The notes beneath the pieces were generated by a model that saw only the letters and a program-made list of their open reading frames with translations, ran no database searches and was not told the DNA's origin. A stretch of DNA of 64,000 nucleotides from Scolanthus callimorphus (Eukaryota > Cnidaria > Anthozoa > Actiniaria > Edwardsiidae). The DNA lies in the NCBI GenBank assembly GCA_033964015.1, contig CM066916.1, positions 13,432,501 to 13,496,500 on the forward strand, written 5' to 3'. Shown in pieces: positions 43,451-56,364 of the stretch; positions within the stretch are counted from its first letter, which is position 1, and the number at the start of each line of letters is the position of its first letter. Both the position numbers and the translations under genes were made by a program.

Positions 43451-45309
43451 GTTTAGACAAACAAAATGTATGCTTGTCTAAAGTAATGTTTCACTTATCG
43501 AAACCCGCCGCTACTTTTTTGTGTAAGTGAAGTATATTTTCAAGAATGAGTTTACTCCCGGGGGGAGGACTCCCCATATTTTCAAAAAAAAAAAAACAAT
43601 CTCGGGAAACATCTTCCCATTCATGGGAATTCCGACAATTCCCGAGGCTGGGTAAATCCCATGGTTCGGAAAAAAAAGGCCTCCAGATTTCCCAAGCTTA
43701 AAGTTCATCCCATTGATGGGAAAATAAATCACATGGGTGGAAATTTATGAGTTTCACATGGTTGGGAATTCGCAATGCCATCGAACATGATTCCTATGGA
43801 TGGGATTTAAGTGGTTACTGACCCAACTTTGGGAATTCAAATCAAATCCCTGGTTACTTTTAATTAAGGCATGGGTCCAAAGCAAATCCAAGGGGGGTGG
43901 TCTATCTCTTAATGGTTTTATATATGCTTATGGGTGTTGTTGAATATAAATTGCATTTGGCATTATGAACCACCTTAACGATATTTGGTTTCCATAGCAA
44001 CAAATCTAGGAACCTTTGACCTTAAAATATATTTTGTATAAACCTCTTTGGGAGGGTACATATCAAGAAAATTCCCTTAAAAATTGTCGACTTTCTTCAA
44101 CTTCCTTATAAGGAAGTATCTGCATACCATATTTGGAATCCCAGTAAGTTTTTCACTATTTCTATTGACGACGTAGAATACTTCGAACTCAACCAGAACT
44201 CAAATACACTCGAGAAAATATGTTATGTGATTTTCCGCTGTGTTTTTCACGGTCAAGAAACTGGAAACAAGGTAGACAAGACACCACAGGAAGCCCGCTC
44301 TGTCTCTAGAAAGACGACAATGTTTTCTTGATATGGGAAGACGAATAATATTTCGTATTCTTTTTGGTGATATTAGAAGAGCAAAGTGGTACTCAAATAA
44401 ATCAAATGAGGATGGCTGGAAATGTTATTTACAATCATGTTTTTTACTGGTATGTAATTTGATACCTCTCATTATCTCAAAATCAGAATTGCTTGGACTT
44501 GGTAAGTTGAATCGTGGCAGCTTTGGGGCTCGGACGTGAGGCCTTTTTGGTAGCCTGGTGACTAATTTGCGGATTCATCCGACAATCCACTTCGGCAGCT
44601 CGTTTCTCACTCGTTGTTTACCAGGAACTGTGGTCGACGGAAATTATATGAAATCATTCAAGATCGGAAGGCGGGAAGCCATGGCCGAAGGAAGCAGCTT
44701 TGTTCTGATACCAAACATGACGGGTTTCGGAAAACAGAAGGCAGATTTCTGCTCTACTGGAAAGTGGCAAAATTCGAAAAACACAGAACATAGTCGTCAG
44801 CAGCTATTTTGACCCTTGTTTTACTTTTTCCATGGAGTTATTAATCCCTTTGCATTAATGTTCAGTGCGTTCTTGAGTCTTCAAACCAAAACGCTATGTT
44901 TTTAGTTTTTTGAATTTCCGTTTTGATTTCGCGCGAGACCATTTCTAGTTCTTTAGAGATCTGTGTTTTGGACGAAAATATCGCCCAGAATCAGTTGGTC
45001 AGGTTCATTTGAAATGGGAAAATCTTACGGAGCTTAGAATAATTTGAAGGGCATGGCAGTGAGTGGAATACTTCCAGTTCCAGTAGCAAGATAATGCTGG
45101 TAGATGTGAAGCAATTAGGGCTTACTTCAGAAGGAAGAGTCTTGGCTAGAAGAGGTAAGAACTGAACAACAGAAATATCAAAACATTTCTCCTGATTCTT
45201 CTGTCATTTTCGCGGGTTTTTCACTGTAGAGCCATGTGTTTTTATTTTCGTGTGTCGGTTGTAAGCTTATACATCTTTCTGTGGATAAACTGCACTTCGC
45301 TATAACAGA
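43451..45309. other. No gene seen
   Basis: 43550-43870 carries CCCGGGGGGAGGACTCCCC and repeated TTCCCATTCATGGGAATT-like motifs, probably one end of another MITE. The rest, including frames up to 84 codons near 44560, has no recognisable domain. Confidence 0.4.
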
Positions 45310-45312
45310 TTA

Positions 45313-46224
45313 TGTATCAGTCAATTCCAGCGGTGACCATCCCCCCCCGGGACACCGTGGGGCATTTGCACACCACTGCCTTCCCTGGGGTGGGGAATTT
45401 TGACAATTTTGCTGGCCCTGGGTTCGGGAATTGTTTTTCCCCGGGGGAGGGGGGTGGGGAATTTTGGTTTTCTCATCTCAAGCGCGTCGCGACTACAACA
45501 CCAGTTATCATAACTATCGATTGGCAGTTACAATGTCCCAGTTACAGAAAATAACGCCACATAAAATATAATGCAGAGCATGGCCCGTATACACCACGTT
45601 TGGGGAAGACACATTTGCACATTTCGCAGTTAACGTCTTCTATAGAGAAGAAACAGATTTCGCAATTTCGTCTCAGTGGAAAAACATAAAAATGACTTGA
45701 CACTATAAACAGAGGTCCAATTTCGCAAACAGTCACGTAACATAATTACTGCGAAATAGTTGCCCTGCAAATAGAATAAAGGTAAATTTCGCATTCTTGA
45801 GAGATTCCGGGGGCAATTTGCAGCCAAATGGCTACAACCGCGAATGGCCTAGGAATGTCTACCGATATTGTACTAATACCTTAGCTTCACTTCTTTATTT
45901 ATATTTTGTCTCACTTTCAGTGAAATGAGAACTCGTTCACAGACGAGAAAACATACATTTAAAAACGAATTATAAATGCTCGGACAGTATAAATGGAGTT
46001 GAAGTTTTTGTTGTGAAGCTTTGTCATGCAGAGTCCATGGAATCTTACCGTCTTTTTCTCGTCCCGGGGGCGGGGCATTTGTCCGCTTTTTGTGTTCCCC
46101 GCCGTGGGGTATTTTGCATTTTTCCTAGCCCGGGGGTGGGGAATTTTCAGTTTTATTTTTAAAAATGACCAAAATCCTGGGGGTTGCCCGGGGGGGCATG
46201 GTCACCGCTGGATTGACTGATACA
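45313..46224. mobile_element. Harbinger-like element with 37-bp TIRs
   Basis: TGTATCAGTCAATTCCAGCG continuing through GTGACCATCCCCCCC is matched in reverse at the right end (one base shorter). TTA flanks both ends (45310-45312, 46225-46227). Inner arms repeat GTGGGGAATTTT and GGGGCATTTG. 912 bp, no transposase. Confidence 0.8.
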
Positions 46225-46227
46225 TTA

Positions 46228-47923
46228 GTTGAAGATATTTCGAGTTAATAATCCTCCTTGTAGTATGCAGTACTTAAATTAATTTCCTTTTCTCCACTTA
46301 CCACCTTTAAGCGATTGTAAAAATTGTTAGAAAAGTTAGCTCTTTTAATTCATATCCGAGCGGCTCAAACCGCGCGTTTCGTTTCGTCTGTGAAACTTAA
46401 ACTAGCACTACACCTCCAAAATTGCATCTCCAAAATTGCTCAAACAATTTTACAGCTCAAAGAAGTTGAAATCATAGTCCACTGCAGTTTGATAAATCTT
46501 TTTTCCCGCACAGAATTCAGAATGTATAGTAGGTGTTTTTAAGCTAAACTCAAGTTAGAAGTCTGAAAAGCATTTTGTCAGAAATGAAAATCAGTGTAAA
46601 TCCAATTTCCCAATCATTCAGAAAGTAAGCTGATAAACTTATGGTCTACACTTCCACATGAAGTTATGCTTTTGTTTATCTCAAAAGTAACTAAAAGGAG
46701 AAGCTTCCATTTAATTGAAAGGAATGATTTTCAGCACAAAAGAGGCCAATGTCTTACTTATGAGCTTACCGTGCAATTTTTCCCCTGCATATTTTTTCTA
46801 TGCTTATAAAATGCAGTGACACTTGTGTCTATCAAAATGTTTCTGTACTTACAGAATCCTGCACTGTATATTTGAATTGAAAAAAAAAAGTGACACAATG
46901 ATGCTTTTGTTTATCCCACTTCCATTTCATTAACTGAAAGGGATGATCTTCAGTACAAAGGAGTCCAAAGTCTTCTACTGTGTAATTTTCCCCCTGCATA
47001 TTTTTTCTGTGCTTAAATTCAGTGACACAAGTGTCTATCAAAATGTTACTGAATCCTGCACTGTATATTTGAATTGTAGAAAAAAAATAAGTGACACAAA
47101 AGTATAAAAGATTAAGAATTATCAGGCATTCAAATGGGACTGGATAAGAAAATAAGGCATGTCAGTCACTTTCAAATAAATTAGGTAATAAGCATTGGAT
47201 AGAAAATACAACATAAATCACACAAAAACTATATTACAGTTATGACTAATATATTTCATGTGTCAGGTTGATAAATATAATTTTCATAGCATTCAGACAA
47301 TGTCAAACAAAATGTTACTGAATTAAAAATGAGGTCCTATGTTTTGCCCCCTGTTTCAAGCTGGCCATAATAGTTGACTGAAATAGCAGACCTACTCACT
47401 TGAGAGCAGTAAATGACACAAGATATTTTTCTTCTTCAAGTATGATTTAGCTACTATGGATTCTTCACAAGCTTTCTACTAATGAAGGTCAGCTGTCTCA
47501 GTTTTGGAAACTGCACTGTCTGCACTGCAGATAACAAAAGGAATTAAGTGACTGATGTAAAAATAGTAACCACCATCTAGTAACCACCACCTTTTTAAAT
47601 GGTAACATGCTTCTACTGAGTTAATTCAAAATTGAATGGCAAAACTGCAATTTGTAAACTTCTCCTGGAACTAGTTTTACAGATAGAGGACCATTGTATA
47701 TAATGCTTTGGGAATTCCATTAAAGAGCAAGTGCCAGTTAAATAAATAAGTACCCTGATAACAGTGATAAGTGCAGAAGAGCACTGAAATGACAATCAAC
47801 TGTCCCATAAGTGGGTTGAAAATTTTTTATTAAAGCCTGAAGCAATCCATTTTACCAATGTTGACATTCTTTGCTTTTCATCATTTCTATATAATATTCT
47901 CGTACAAGTATATCACAATTCAT
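46228..47923. other. Unassigned; contains a roughly 200-bp tandem duplication
   Basis: About 46670-46890 and 46895-47095 are diverged direct copies (AATTTTTCCCCTGCATATTT, GTGTCTATCAAAATGTT, CCTGCACTGTATATTTGAA). Nothing else recognised. Confidence 0.5.
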
Positions 47924-50096
47924 AAACAATGGAGCCATTTCACGCTATCTGGAGATACCAATCAGAGCTGGAAAGATTCTCCCTCGGGAACTGATCTTGT
48001 CCCACAAACAGTATTTCAGGACTTCCGAAATCAGTCCGATGTGCAGCACTTTTTGCTTTTTATGACAGTATAAACTGAGATCATCTGAAGATAAGGATAT
48101 CTGGTAATCCTTATAAGCGGGATCGGAATATTTTTGGAGTGTTTTTAAGGAAAACCCTGGTATGTTTGTGGGACACAACAACAGTAACTATGGCTTTGAA
48201 TGACAGGTCGGAACTATGAATAGACCGATCCCTATTTTGACGATAGCTCCGCCCACTCATAGCAAACAATAGGAAGTTTTCCCTACGGAATTCAAAATGT
48301 CCGAGCAACAAACTTGAATATCGAAGATTGTTCAATAATTATTCAGCTTTTCAAGATAAAAATGTAAAATCCAAATTGCATGCAACAACTTCTAACACCT
48401 CCCTGCAATCGGTGTCTTTTCCGCGCTCTATGCCAAAGATAAAATTTGGCTTGTCCGACGTAGCAGTAACTAGGGGTATAACAATGAATGCGGGATCGGT
48501 GAAAAAAGTGCAAAAAGCTGGTAGTCATCAGTTTTATCAGCTACTTTGGAAACATTTTACTGCTGGCTCATTTCCATCTGCTAACAGTCAAGGCAAAAAT
48601 TAGCTATTTGTTGTCAATAGATGTATTTGTTTAAAACAGAGAATAAAATAAAATTATTTCATTTTTCTAGCTTATTTTATTAGGAGTCAATATAAGCAAA
48701 CAGAATTTATGTCAAAATCAAACAAACCAACTTGCTTATAATACTGTTCTGTCAGATATCCCCCTAAAAAAAGGCAGAGATGTTTTCCATGACAGATATA
48801 GTTGCCACAGTGAGGGTGAAATATGTAAACTGGATGGTACTGAAGTTATCCCAAGCTTCACTCATATGTCACGCCAAGAAACTGTGAGCATGCACGTAAG
48901 CAAGTGAAGTTTAGAAAGTATGCAAGTTCAGACATTCATTCATTCTTGAGCTTATAGGGTGTTATAGTCCATTTTTTAATTACTCCTTGATTTATTTATA
49001 CTGTAGTTTTTAATATCATTTTACCTTAAATGTTATTGGCCTATCTTCTAGTATGAATGAAAGATATAGCCTCTCACAGGTTTTGAGATCTAGGCATTAT
49101 AACACAAAGGCAGTCATTACTACCAACAATTTTCCTCTGGTAATCCTGATATTCTTTTTCTCTCATTGGAGACTGACATGCTTTAGATGTGCCAGACTGA
49201 GTAACAAGTTTCCGTAACGCAGAATGCATACAAATATCCATGTGTCCATGACCATGTCCCTAGTCAAATATCAAGGCCCCATTCAACAGTGCAGTTCTTC
49301 ATGGTGTTAGTTTTTTAAATCAAATTTTGACAAACTCTTGTATCTTAGTTACACTCCATGACCGAGCAGCATACTCAAATGTTGAAATATGTCAATCGCT
49401 ATCTTCTGCTGAAACATCAGGCAGTTCTTGTAAGCCATAATCATCGCTTGTGACGAAAAGTACGCTTTGAAATTTGCAAGGAATGGGAAGGAATTTACAG
49501 AGAAAGACGATAAATAGGAGACGTGGTGGCGAACTTTTACACGAGTCCAACTCATTTTGTTGAAATTCAAGAGAATCTGTACAGTAAATGTTTTGTTTCT
49601 CGACAACAACATCCCCTGAAGCTTTTTCTTGCAAAACTCCTCATCTTGGGCAGGGTATGACGGTTAAGGGTGGATTTACCTATCTTTTTGAGCCGTTGCT
49701 AGGGAAAATTTAAAAAATCATAACTCTGCGAAATGAATATGTTCAAGGATAATATTTTACAGGAAAGGTCCATTTTGGAAAAGCTTTGAAAAATGATGAC
49801 GTCATCGAAACAGACCTGTCATTCAAAGCCATAGTTACTGTTGTTATGTCCCACAAACAAACCAGGGTTTTCCTTAAAAAAAGTCCAAAAATATTCCGAT
49901 CCCGCTTAGGATTACCAGATATCCTTATCTTTAGATGATCTTAGTTTATACTATCATAAAAGGCAAAAAAGTGCTGCACATCGGACTGATTTCGGAAGTC
50001 CTGAAATACTGTTTGTGGGACAAGATCAGTTCCCGAGGGAGAATCTTTCCAGCTCTGATTGGTATCTCCAGATAGCGTGAAATGGCTCCATTGTTT
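47924..50096. mobile_element. Element with about 285-bp terminal inverted repeats
   Basis: 47924-48209 and 49813-50096 are close reverse complements, from AAACAATGGAGCCATTTCAC at the outside to GACAGGTC inside. CAT lies outside both ends, possibly a short target duplication. The 1.6-kb interior has frames of up to 91 codons (48328-48603) with no recognised domain. A TCGGAACTATGAAT motif occurs both inside the left arm (48209) and outside the right arm (50099). Confidence 0.65.
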
Positions 50097-50112
50097 CATC
50101 GGAACTATGAAT

Positions 50113-52990
50113 TCTTAGTGGAACCTGCCCAATTTGTGGCTACATAACCATGTAGGCATTGTGCATAAGACCTAGCATGGATTTGCAGATAAATTAGAAA
50201 ATGAATTTTTTACGGATGATTTTGTGTGTTTTAAAACCATTCAGATGCGATAACTCAAAAAGTTTTCACATATTCGCTAATCCCATGCTAGGCTCTATGG
50301 AAATCAAGTTAAACAACACTTTACCGTCCCAGGCCCCCTAGCTCATCTGTAAGGCATGCGTGGTTACATGCGTGGTTACATAGCTGGCTTCTTATTGGTG
50401 AACTAGACTGGCAGGGAAACCATTTCGATGCTTGCTCTTCCGAGAACCGGCATGCGCACTTGTTTTTTGAAGGTTGTGATGTACTTTATGGCGAAAACAA
50501 GCAAATATTTCCTCAAATATATCAAAGATAATGATAAATTCGACTAGAAATCATCAGAAAGGATCAACAATCTGCATGTGTGTTGGAAAAGGCGAAAAAG
50601 TCAAGAAATTTGCCCATCAGGATGAGAATGTGCCGGGCCGGTTTGGCTTTAGTTTTCATGCTCGCGTAGACAACAATAAAGACAGGTTATTTGCACTTGA
50701 CGATTTCCTCTTATCTCTTATGGGCAATCATAGAACTGGAAATGAAGAGAACGAAATCAAGGACTGAGTAGTTTGAAATGTAGAGAATCATGATCTGTTT
50801 ACACTCCAAAATTGAGTAAAAATGACGTTTTGCAAGAACGTAAGAACTCAGAACAAAAGCGAATTTCGTTGTAAATCTTGAAACCAGGTAAGTGAGCTCT
50901 TGTAGCTGTTTGAAATTTTTACTGTGATCTGTATATTTTGCCTTTGTTTGTATCTATTAGCATTCCTTCCTTTAGTTTCCTAGTGTTTCAAAAACTATTT
51001 TATCTAGTTTGCAAACCGTGTTTAGTTTTACTCGAAAAAAAAATAATGATCGTTATTTACGGGAAAACGAGCGTGTCGTATAATCAATCAATCAACTTTA
51101 TTTCTGTGCCACGAGAGCCACCTGTAGCTTGTGAAAAAGACTTATACTTAATATGGGGACACAACAAGAGAGTAAGTAATAATAATTACCACTTTCTGGG
51201 ATCATTCCTCTTCCAAAAACGATTAACTTCATCTGTCTGTACCTGAACATATTTTGTCAAACTCGAATCAATTTGACAGCAAAAATACTTTTGCTCAACT
51301 CTCCAGCGGTGCTGTGTTGACTTTTCGCTTGACTTTCTCGTCTCATTCTGTGACAATTTGAGTCAACAACACAAAAACTAGGAGAACATTGTTATTCGGA
51401 AGATTAATGGTAAAACGCTTCTTGAAATGTGAACAACTCGTACGGGTTTCCCCGAAGAAAAAATACCGGAAGTAAAAAAGATTCCCGCTCTTTTGAGCGC
51501 GCGCGTCTTCAGCCCTTGACGACGATCTCCATGGTAACGAGATAGGTAAATCCCCCTTTAAACTCATTATAAATATTGAGAAAACATCCTTCCTTTGCAC
51601 TGCTCCGTGTTCGACGCGCCGCCATCTTGCTACTATCACAGAAATATGCAACCGCTGACCGCGACTCAAGTCTTTGCAACGTACCGCTTTGGCGCGCATT
51701 TAGGCCCGCTGTGCATCCTCATTTGAAATGTATTTTACACCCGATAGTCAACATTATAAACCACTTTTGACTGAAGGGCCAAACTGATTTACCATGCCTC
51801 CCGTGGCTTCAAAGCAAATAAGGCCTTTGTCACGCTCTGCCAGGTAACGCAATCGGTTACCATGGTTACAAAATATTTCAAAAGAACTGTCCCAACTTGA
51901 GGAACAACCTTAACGAATAACTGTTTGTGCTAGATATTTTCTCTTCCTTGCAGAAATTTTTATAGTATTTTTTAACATTTTTGTTGTTAGACCCGTGCCT
52001 TAAGTTCCCTGAGTATCGTCTTCCGATCGATGGGATAATTAAACCCATACTTGGGAATGGTGCAGGTGGTTGAACCGAGAGGTTCGTGCATGGCGAAATC
52101 ATTTCCCATTGCCGAGGAAGGAATTTGAATGATAAGGGAAAACCACTGATATTTGTATTTTGATTATCATGGTCGTGTGACCATGTGAGTGAACCATGGG
52201 GGTTACATATAACTTAGTTGAGACATGTAACGACGAACCAAGCTCCGGATTATTCGCGGTTTCTTTATGACCATATTTCGTCAATAATGAACTCTCGACT
52301 GCTAACCCAAGCAGGTTTTCTCTTCATAATATTTCATTTTTCGCTCAAATACAGTAGAACAACAGTTGTAAGTGATAATATGCTAACATTTAACATCTTG
52401 AAGTCTTGCAACAACATTATTTTCAAAATCTGTTCAATTGTTTATTCTGCGACTATTCCGCAGCTTGGCACTAAAGCAATGTACGTTTGTTACACTTTCA
52501 ACTCACTTATATGTTTCTGGTTGTAATTATCTGACTTTTGCACATGTATTCTAAATTACTTAATAGACAATCTACTTTTTGCGAAGTGACACGAAGTGCA
52601 AACTATTCGGTCAATATTACTCATAAACGTCAAAGAACGGTGTATGCATCGCATGATCACTGCATAAGCTAGAGCGCGGATCATGTTATATTTCAAGAGT
52701 GATATTGTTCCATAACTTGGAGCAGAAACACAAATGCCCGTTGACAATAGGTCTTCAAATTGAAAGTTCCACAAGACGCAGGTGATCTCTAGAGGATCTC
52801 AGTGTTCTTTTTGGGCAGTAAAACTGCAGAAGATCCTCAAGATAGTGTGGGCCAGGGGTAGGACATTCGTACCAAATGCCATCCCCTTAACGTTCTGAGA
52901 AACGTAATAATAATAAAAAAACAGTGTACAAGTTAATCACATTTTTTCAGTTGTTCTTAAGCCATAAATATATAGATTTAGCCTCTCGCT
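50113..52990. other. No gene supported
   Basis: 51080-51180 looks like a reversed retroposon 3' end (AATCAATCAATCAACTTTATT). 51500-51690 is locally GC-rich with CCATGGTAACGAG and GCCGCCATCTTGC (YY1-box) motifs, possibly a promoter, but no adjoining exon could be identified on either strand. A 78-codon frame at 50531-50767 is unrecognised. Confidence 0.4.
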
Positions 52991-53339
52991 ACAAGCAGAG
53001 CTCCCGGTTACATATATTTTTCTGTGTTAATGAGACAAAAGGTTGCCATTGTACATAGCCTGTCACCATCATACCACGTGACTATGCACTTGCACCCCTT
53101 GCAGCTAAGACAACTTCACTCAAGTTTCGTTGTGCGAGGTTCACCCCTTCCCAAGATACCTTGTCTCGTTTGATGACGTCATCGATGACATCATGCCACG
53201 TAACCCCGCAGGCGCACCCCATTGCCACTTAGATAATTTCACCCAAGTTTGGTTGTCTGAGGCTCATCCCTTCCCAAGATATATACCTTTTCTTGTTTGA
53301 TGACGTCATCGATGACATAATAATAATAATAAGAAGAAG

Positions 53340-53450
53340 ATAATTATAATAATAATAACAATTATAATAATAATTTTAATAGATTAATATAGCGCCATAT
53401 ACACTAGCTGCTCTATGGCGCTTTACAATACCACAATTAAAAACAATTCT
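53340..53450 (-). repeat. Reversed SINE tail
   Basis: An ATA-rich tract followed by AGCGCCATATACACTAGC and ATGGCGCTTTACAA is the reverse of the SINE tail type seen at 41060-41131. Only the 3' end is present. Confidence 0.6.
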
Positions 53451-53550
53451 ATTAAAATCAACTAATTCAGTAATAAACTATAAAAATAATCTATAGCATC
53501 ATCACCCATCATACCACGTAACCACGCTGTTGCACCCCCCTTGCCACTTA

Positions 53551-53759
53551 GGCCTAGTATATACGCCACTTTTATCATGAGCCGATCCAACCTGTTGCCG
53601 TGAATACGCGAAAAGTGGGGCATTTAAATGGATTCTACATTACCGGTATGATTTAGAATAGTCTAGGTGACAGGCAGACCAGAGATGGACGAACAATATT
53701 GTTTTATCGAGATTTGCAATTGGATCGGCTCATGATAAGAGCGGCGTATGTTCTAGGCC
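53551..53759. mobile_element. 209-bp Harbinger-like MITE
   Basis: Ends GGCCTAGTATATACGCC and GGCGTATGTTCTAGGCC, continuing through TATCATGAGCCGATCCAA as inverted repeats, with TTA on both sides (53548-53550, 53760-53762). The neighbouring unit reads GCCACTTAGATAATTTC without interruption, showing the empty site. Confidence 0.85.
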
Positions 53760-54010
53760 TTAGACAACTTCGCCCAACTTTGGTTCTCTGAGGTTAATCC
53801 CTTCCTGAGATACAAACCTATTATTTAGCTCCGCTATAAAACTGGTCATGAGTTGCCTGTGCGACGACGGACACACGAACAACCGGAAGTCCATGAAAAC
53901 AAGGTATATACACTTCCTGCTATTTCTTTTTCCGCCTGCATGTAAGTATGTGGCATGTGGCCTCAGTCAGGGCCATGGGGCGCCGAAGGCTCCCGTGGGA
54001 GCTCCACTAT

Positions 54011-55969
54011 CAATAAACAGTCTGGATGCCCCCTTGATTTTCTATTTGCACGATTTTCTGTCTGTTTTGTGCTAGCCCTCATTTTTGATTCGCTCTGACT
54101 GTACCGAAACATTGAAAACAGTAATTGTGATTTTTATTTTAGATGGCTGAAGTGTTATATTTATACCCTAATGCAAAGATAATAACACTATTATGTTGTC
54201 CTAACAACCATGTGTCACGCGACAATCAACAAACGTGTCACGCTAAGATGTATACATAAGAAAATACTGTAGTAGACGATAGATAACACGAGATAATAAG
54301 TACGTACAGTAAAATAAACAGATATGCTCATCCTTTCAGGCGTAATCGGCTGAAACCTACAGCAGTTTTCTCGTCTTTAAACATCATCTAATGGACTATT
54401 ATTACATGGATGGCAAGCACGCCATGGGGTTTTTTGTATTTTGTCACACTTCGGTTCGATAAAGATTATCATTCGACTCATTTGGATCAATGAAGTAGAA
54501 CATGGCATGATTTTGGTAACATCAAAATCTACTTGACTTCCTAATCTTGCTGAACAGAAGACCGAGGGCCATAATTGTAGATCCCGCAATTAGAAGTAAT
54601 GTCTACACGGCGGCAGGTGAGTAGAACGAAACGGATTTGTAAACACATGAATTTCAAACTTCTCTAGTTGATTATAACATGAATACTGTATAGTAAAGAG
54701 AAAATTTCTAGAATAAAGTCTTGCAAGGGCCTTGAATTGTCAGCACCGTTTGCATCAGAAAAAGTAATTATTTGGAATCAAACAGCTATAGTTTGGCTGT
54801 GTCCTGACTCCATCTATTGGAATAATAGCGACGTTCTTACAAATCTGCTGTTTTAGTTTCTCAGATAGTAGAGACTATAAAATTTGAATAAATTAAAGTC
54901 CATCATCACCTTGAATGATTTACCTGTCATTACGAGCCGTTTAATTCAGAAAGGAAAATGTTGCTGAAATAATATGTAATATGGAAGGCAATCCAGGGTA
55001 TAAAACAACTCGTAATAACTTACTCGGTTCATGAACATTTTTTTAAAAATAGCTTATAACTTGGTGCATGTGGCAGTAAAGGCTGGGCCCAAACCAGTTC
55101 AAGATCTGATTTAACTTAATTCGACACTTTGTTGAGTCGCCCATGTTATTGTTGTTGATGGGGATGCCAAACCAATTCAACATTGAAACTTTGTTGACTT
55201 ACGATGTGACTGGTCCCTTGACTACGTTGAATTGTTTTGGCACCCCGTTCAACATAGCTGGGTGATTCAAATGTTGAATCAGATGTCATTTGAATTGATT
55301 TGGCCCAAGCATAACACTTGGATCAAAGAGATATATTTAAATGTCTTTTCTATTTGGCCATTTTAAAGCAGGATGAGCTATCCATGTAATCCAGTTTAAC
55401 AGTGATCCAGTTTTATATATCGTGTGTTGAATTAGGTGCTGAATATGTAATGTCGTGACCTTGATGACATAGTCAAATGACGTTTAAAAGATCAGTATAT
55501 GCGCAACAGAAGGCGAATTTATAACAGAACCTATCAATTTAGGAATTAAGCACATTAAATTGATTTTATATGGGTGTATCTTAATGGTACAAAAATCCTT
55601 ACAGATCGTTATGCTCACGTAATATCTATCATATCATTTCCGGGTGCCACCACGTGAGACGCGTGTACGTACGTCATAGCAACTTTTAAATAGTACGCAA
55701 TTAAAAATAATACGGAATGATCTCGAAAGGAACACCGAGCTGTTAAGAGTAAACAATATGAATGAGGTTTATTGTGTATTTCTTTGCAAAGGCTTGGAGT
55801 CGTAAAACACTCACAAAATATCATACGGAATCGCACTGGTATATCATACTCCCATCATACTGTTACAGGTTACATTACACAAGGGCGAACAATCGCGATT
55901 ACGTGACGAATCTCCGATTAAGTTAAGAGTCACGTCACAGGGGATAGCGGTTGAATACTTCGTTGTCAG
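54011..55969. other. No gene seen
   Basis: AT-rich sequence with only short frames. Around 55090-55290 TTGAATTG/CAACATTGAAAC-type words recur loosely. Nothing supported. Confidence 0.4.
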
Positions 55970-55977
55970 GTCTACAA

Positions 55978-56356
55978 CCCGGGGGGGGGGGGGGGGGACT
56001 CCCATATTTTTGGGGCGGGGTGCTCGTCGTACCTTTTAGGGTTTAAAATCAGGCCTCTGGTACCTTTTAGGGGGTAAAATTCGAAAACGTGTAATTTTTT
56101 CCAGATAGGTACCTGTTAGAGGTCCGTTCCAGCAAATCAAGCAAATCACACTTGTTGGTAGCCTGAATTTCAGACGTATTTTCCCTGTAAAAAAATACGC
56201 GAGAAAATTACTAGGGAAAATCAACTAGCGACGCCATGTTTGGTACCTTTAGGGGTCAAAATCAACTAAGCGACGCCATGTTTGGTACCTTTTAGGGGTA
56301 AAAACGAAAGTTCCCGACGAGCACCCCCGCCCCAAAAATGTGGGAGTCCCCCCGGG
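55978..56356. mobile_element. hAT-like MITE (379 bp, 8-bp TSD)
   Basis: Symmetric ends CCCGGGGGG...CCCCCCGGG with inner ACTCCCATATTTTTGG and GGTGCTCGTCG arms, mirrored at the right. GTCTACAA flanks both sides (55970-55977, 56357-56364). Inside are repeated TACCTTTTAGGG(G)TAAAA blocks. An 8-bp duplication suggests hAT, but the termini are not diagnostic. Confidence 0.75.
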
Positions 56357-56364
56357 GTCTACAA

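Larger units (their letters stand above)
52995..54010 (-). repeat. Diverged relative of the CRE-palindrome array element
   Basis: Two units with GATGACGTCATCGATGACAT (near 53172 and 53299) and shared blocks CACTTAGATAATTTCACC, CAAGTTTGGTTGTCTGAGG and ATCCCTTCCCAAGATA lie in reverse orientation to 20760-23410. A third unit lacks the palindrome. The block ends with GCGCCGAAGGCTCCCGTGGG, similar to the hairpin at the left end of the 20653 element. Confidence 0.7.

Noticed and set aside
44558..44812. 84-codon frame
   Set aside because: No similarity I can recognise and no supporting start or splice context.
48328..48603. 91-codon frame as a transposase of the 47924-50096 element
   Set aside because: No DDE, HUH or recombinase motif; too short.
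51857..51872. RFX X-box at GGTTACCATGGTTAC
   Set aside because: The second half-site does not fit the RGYAAC consensus and no adjoining first exon is visible.
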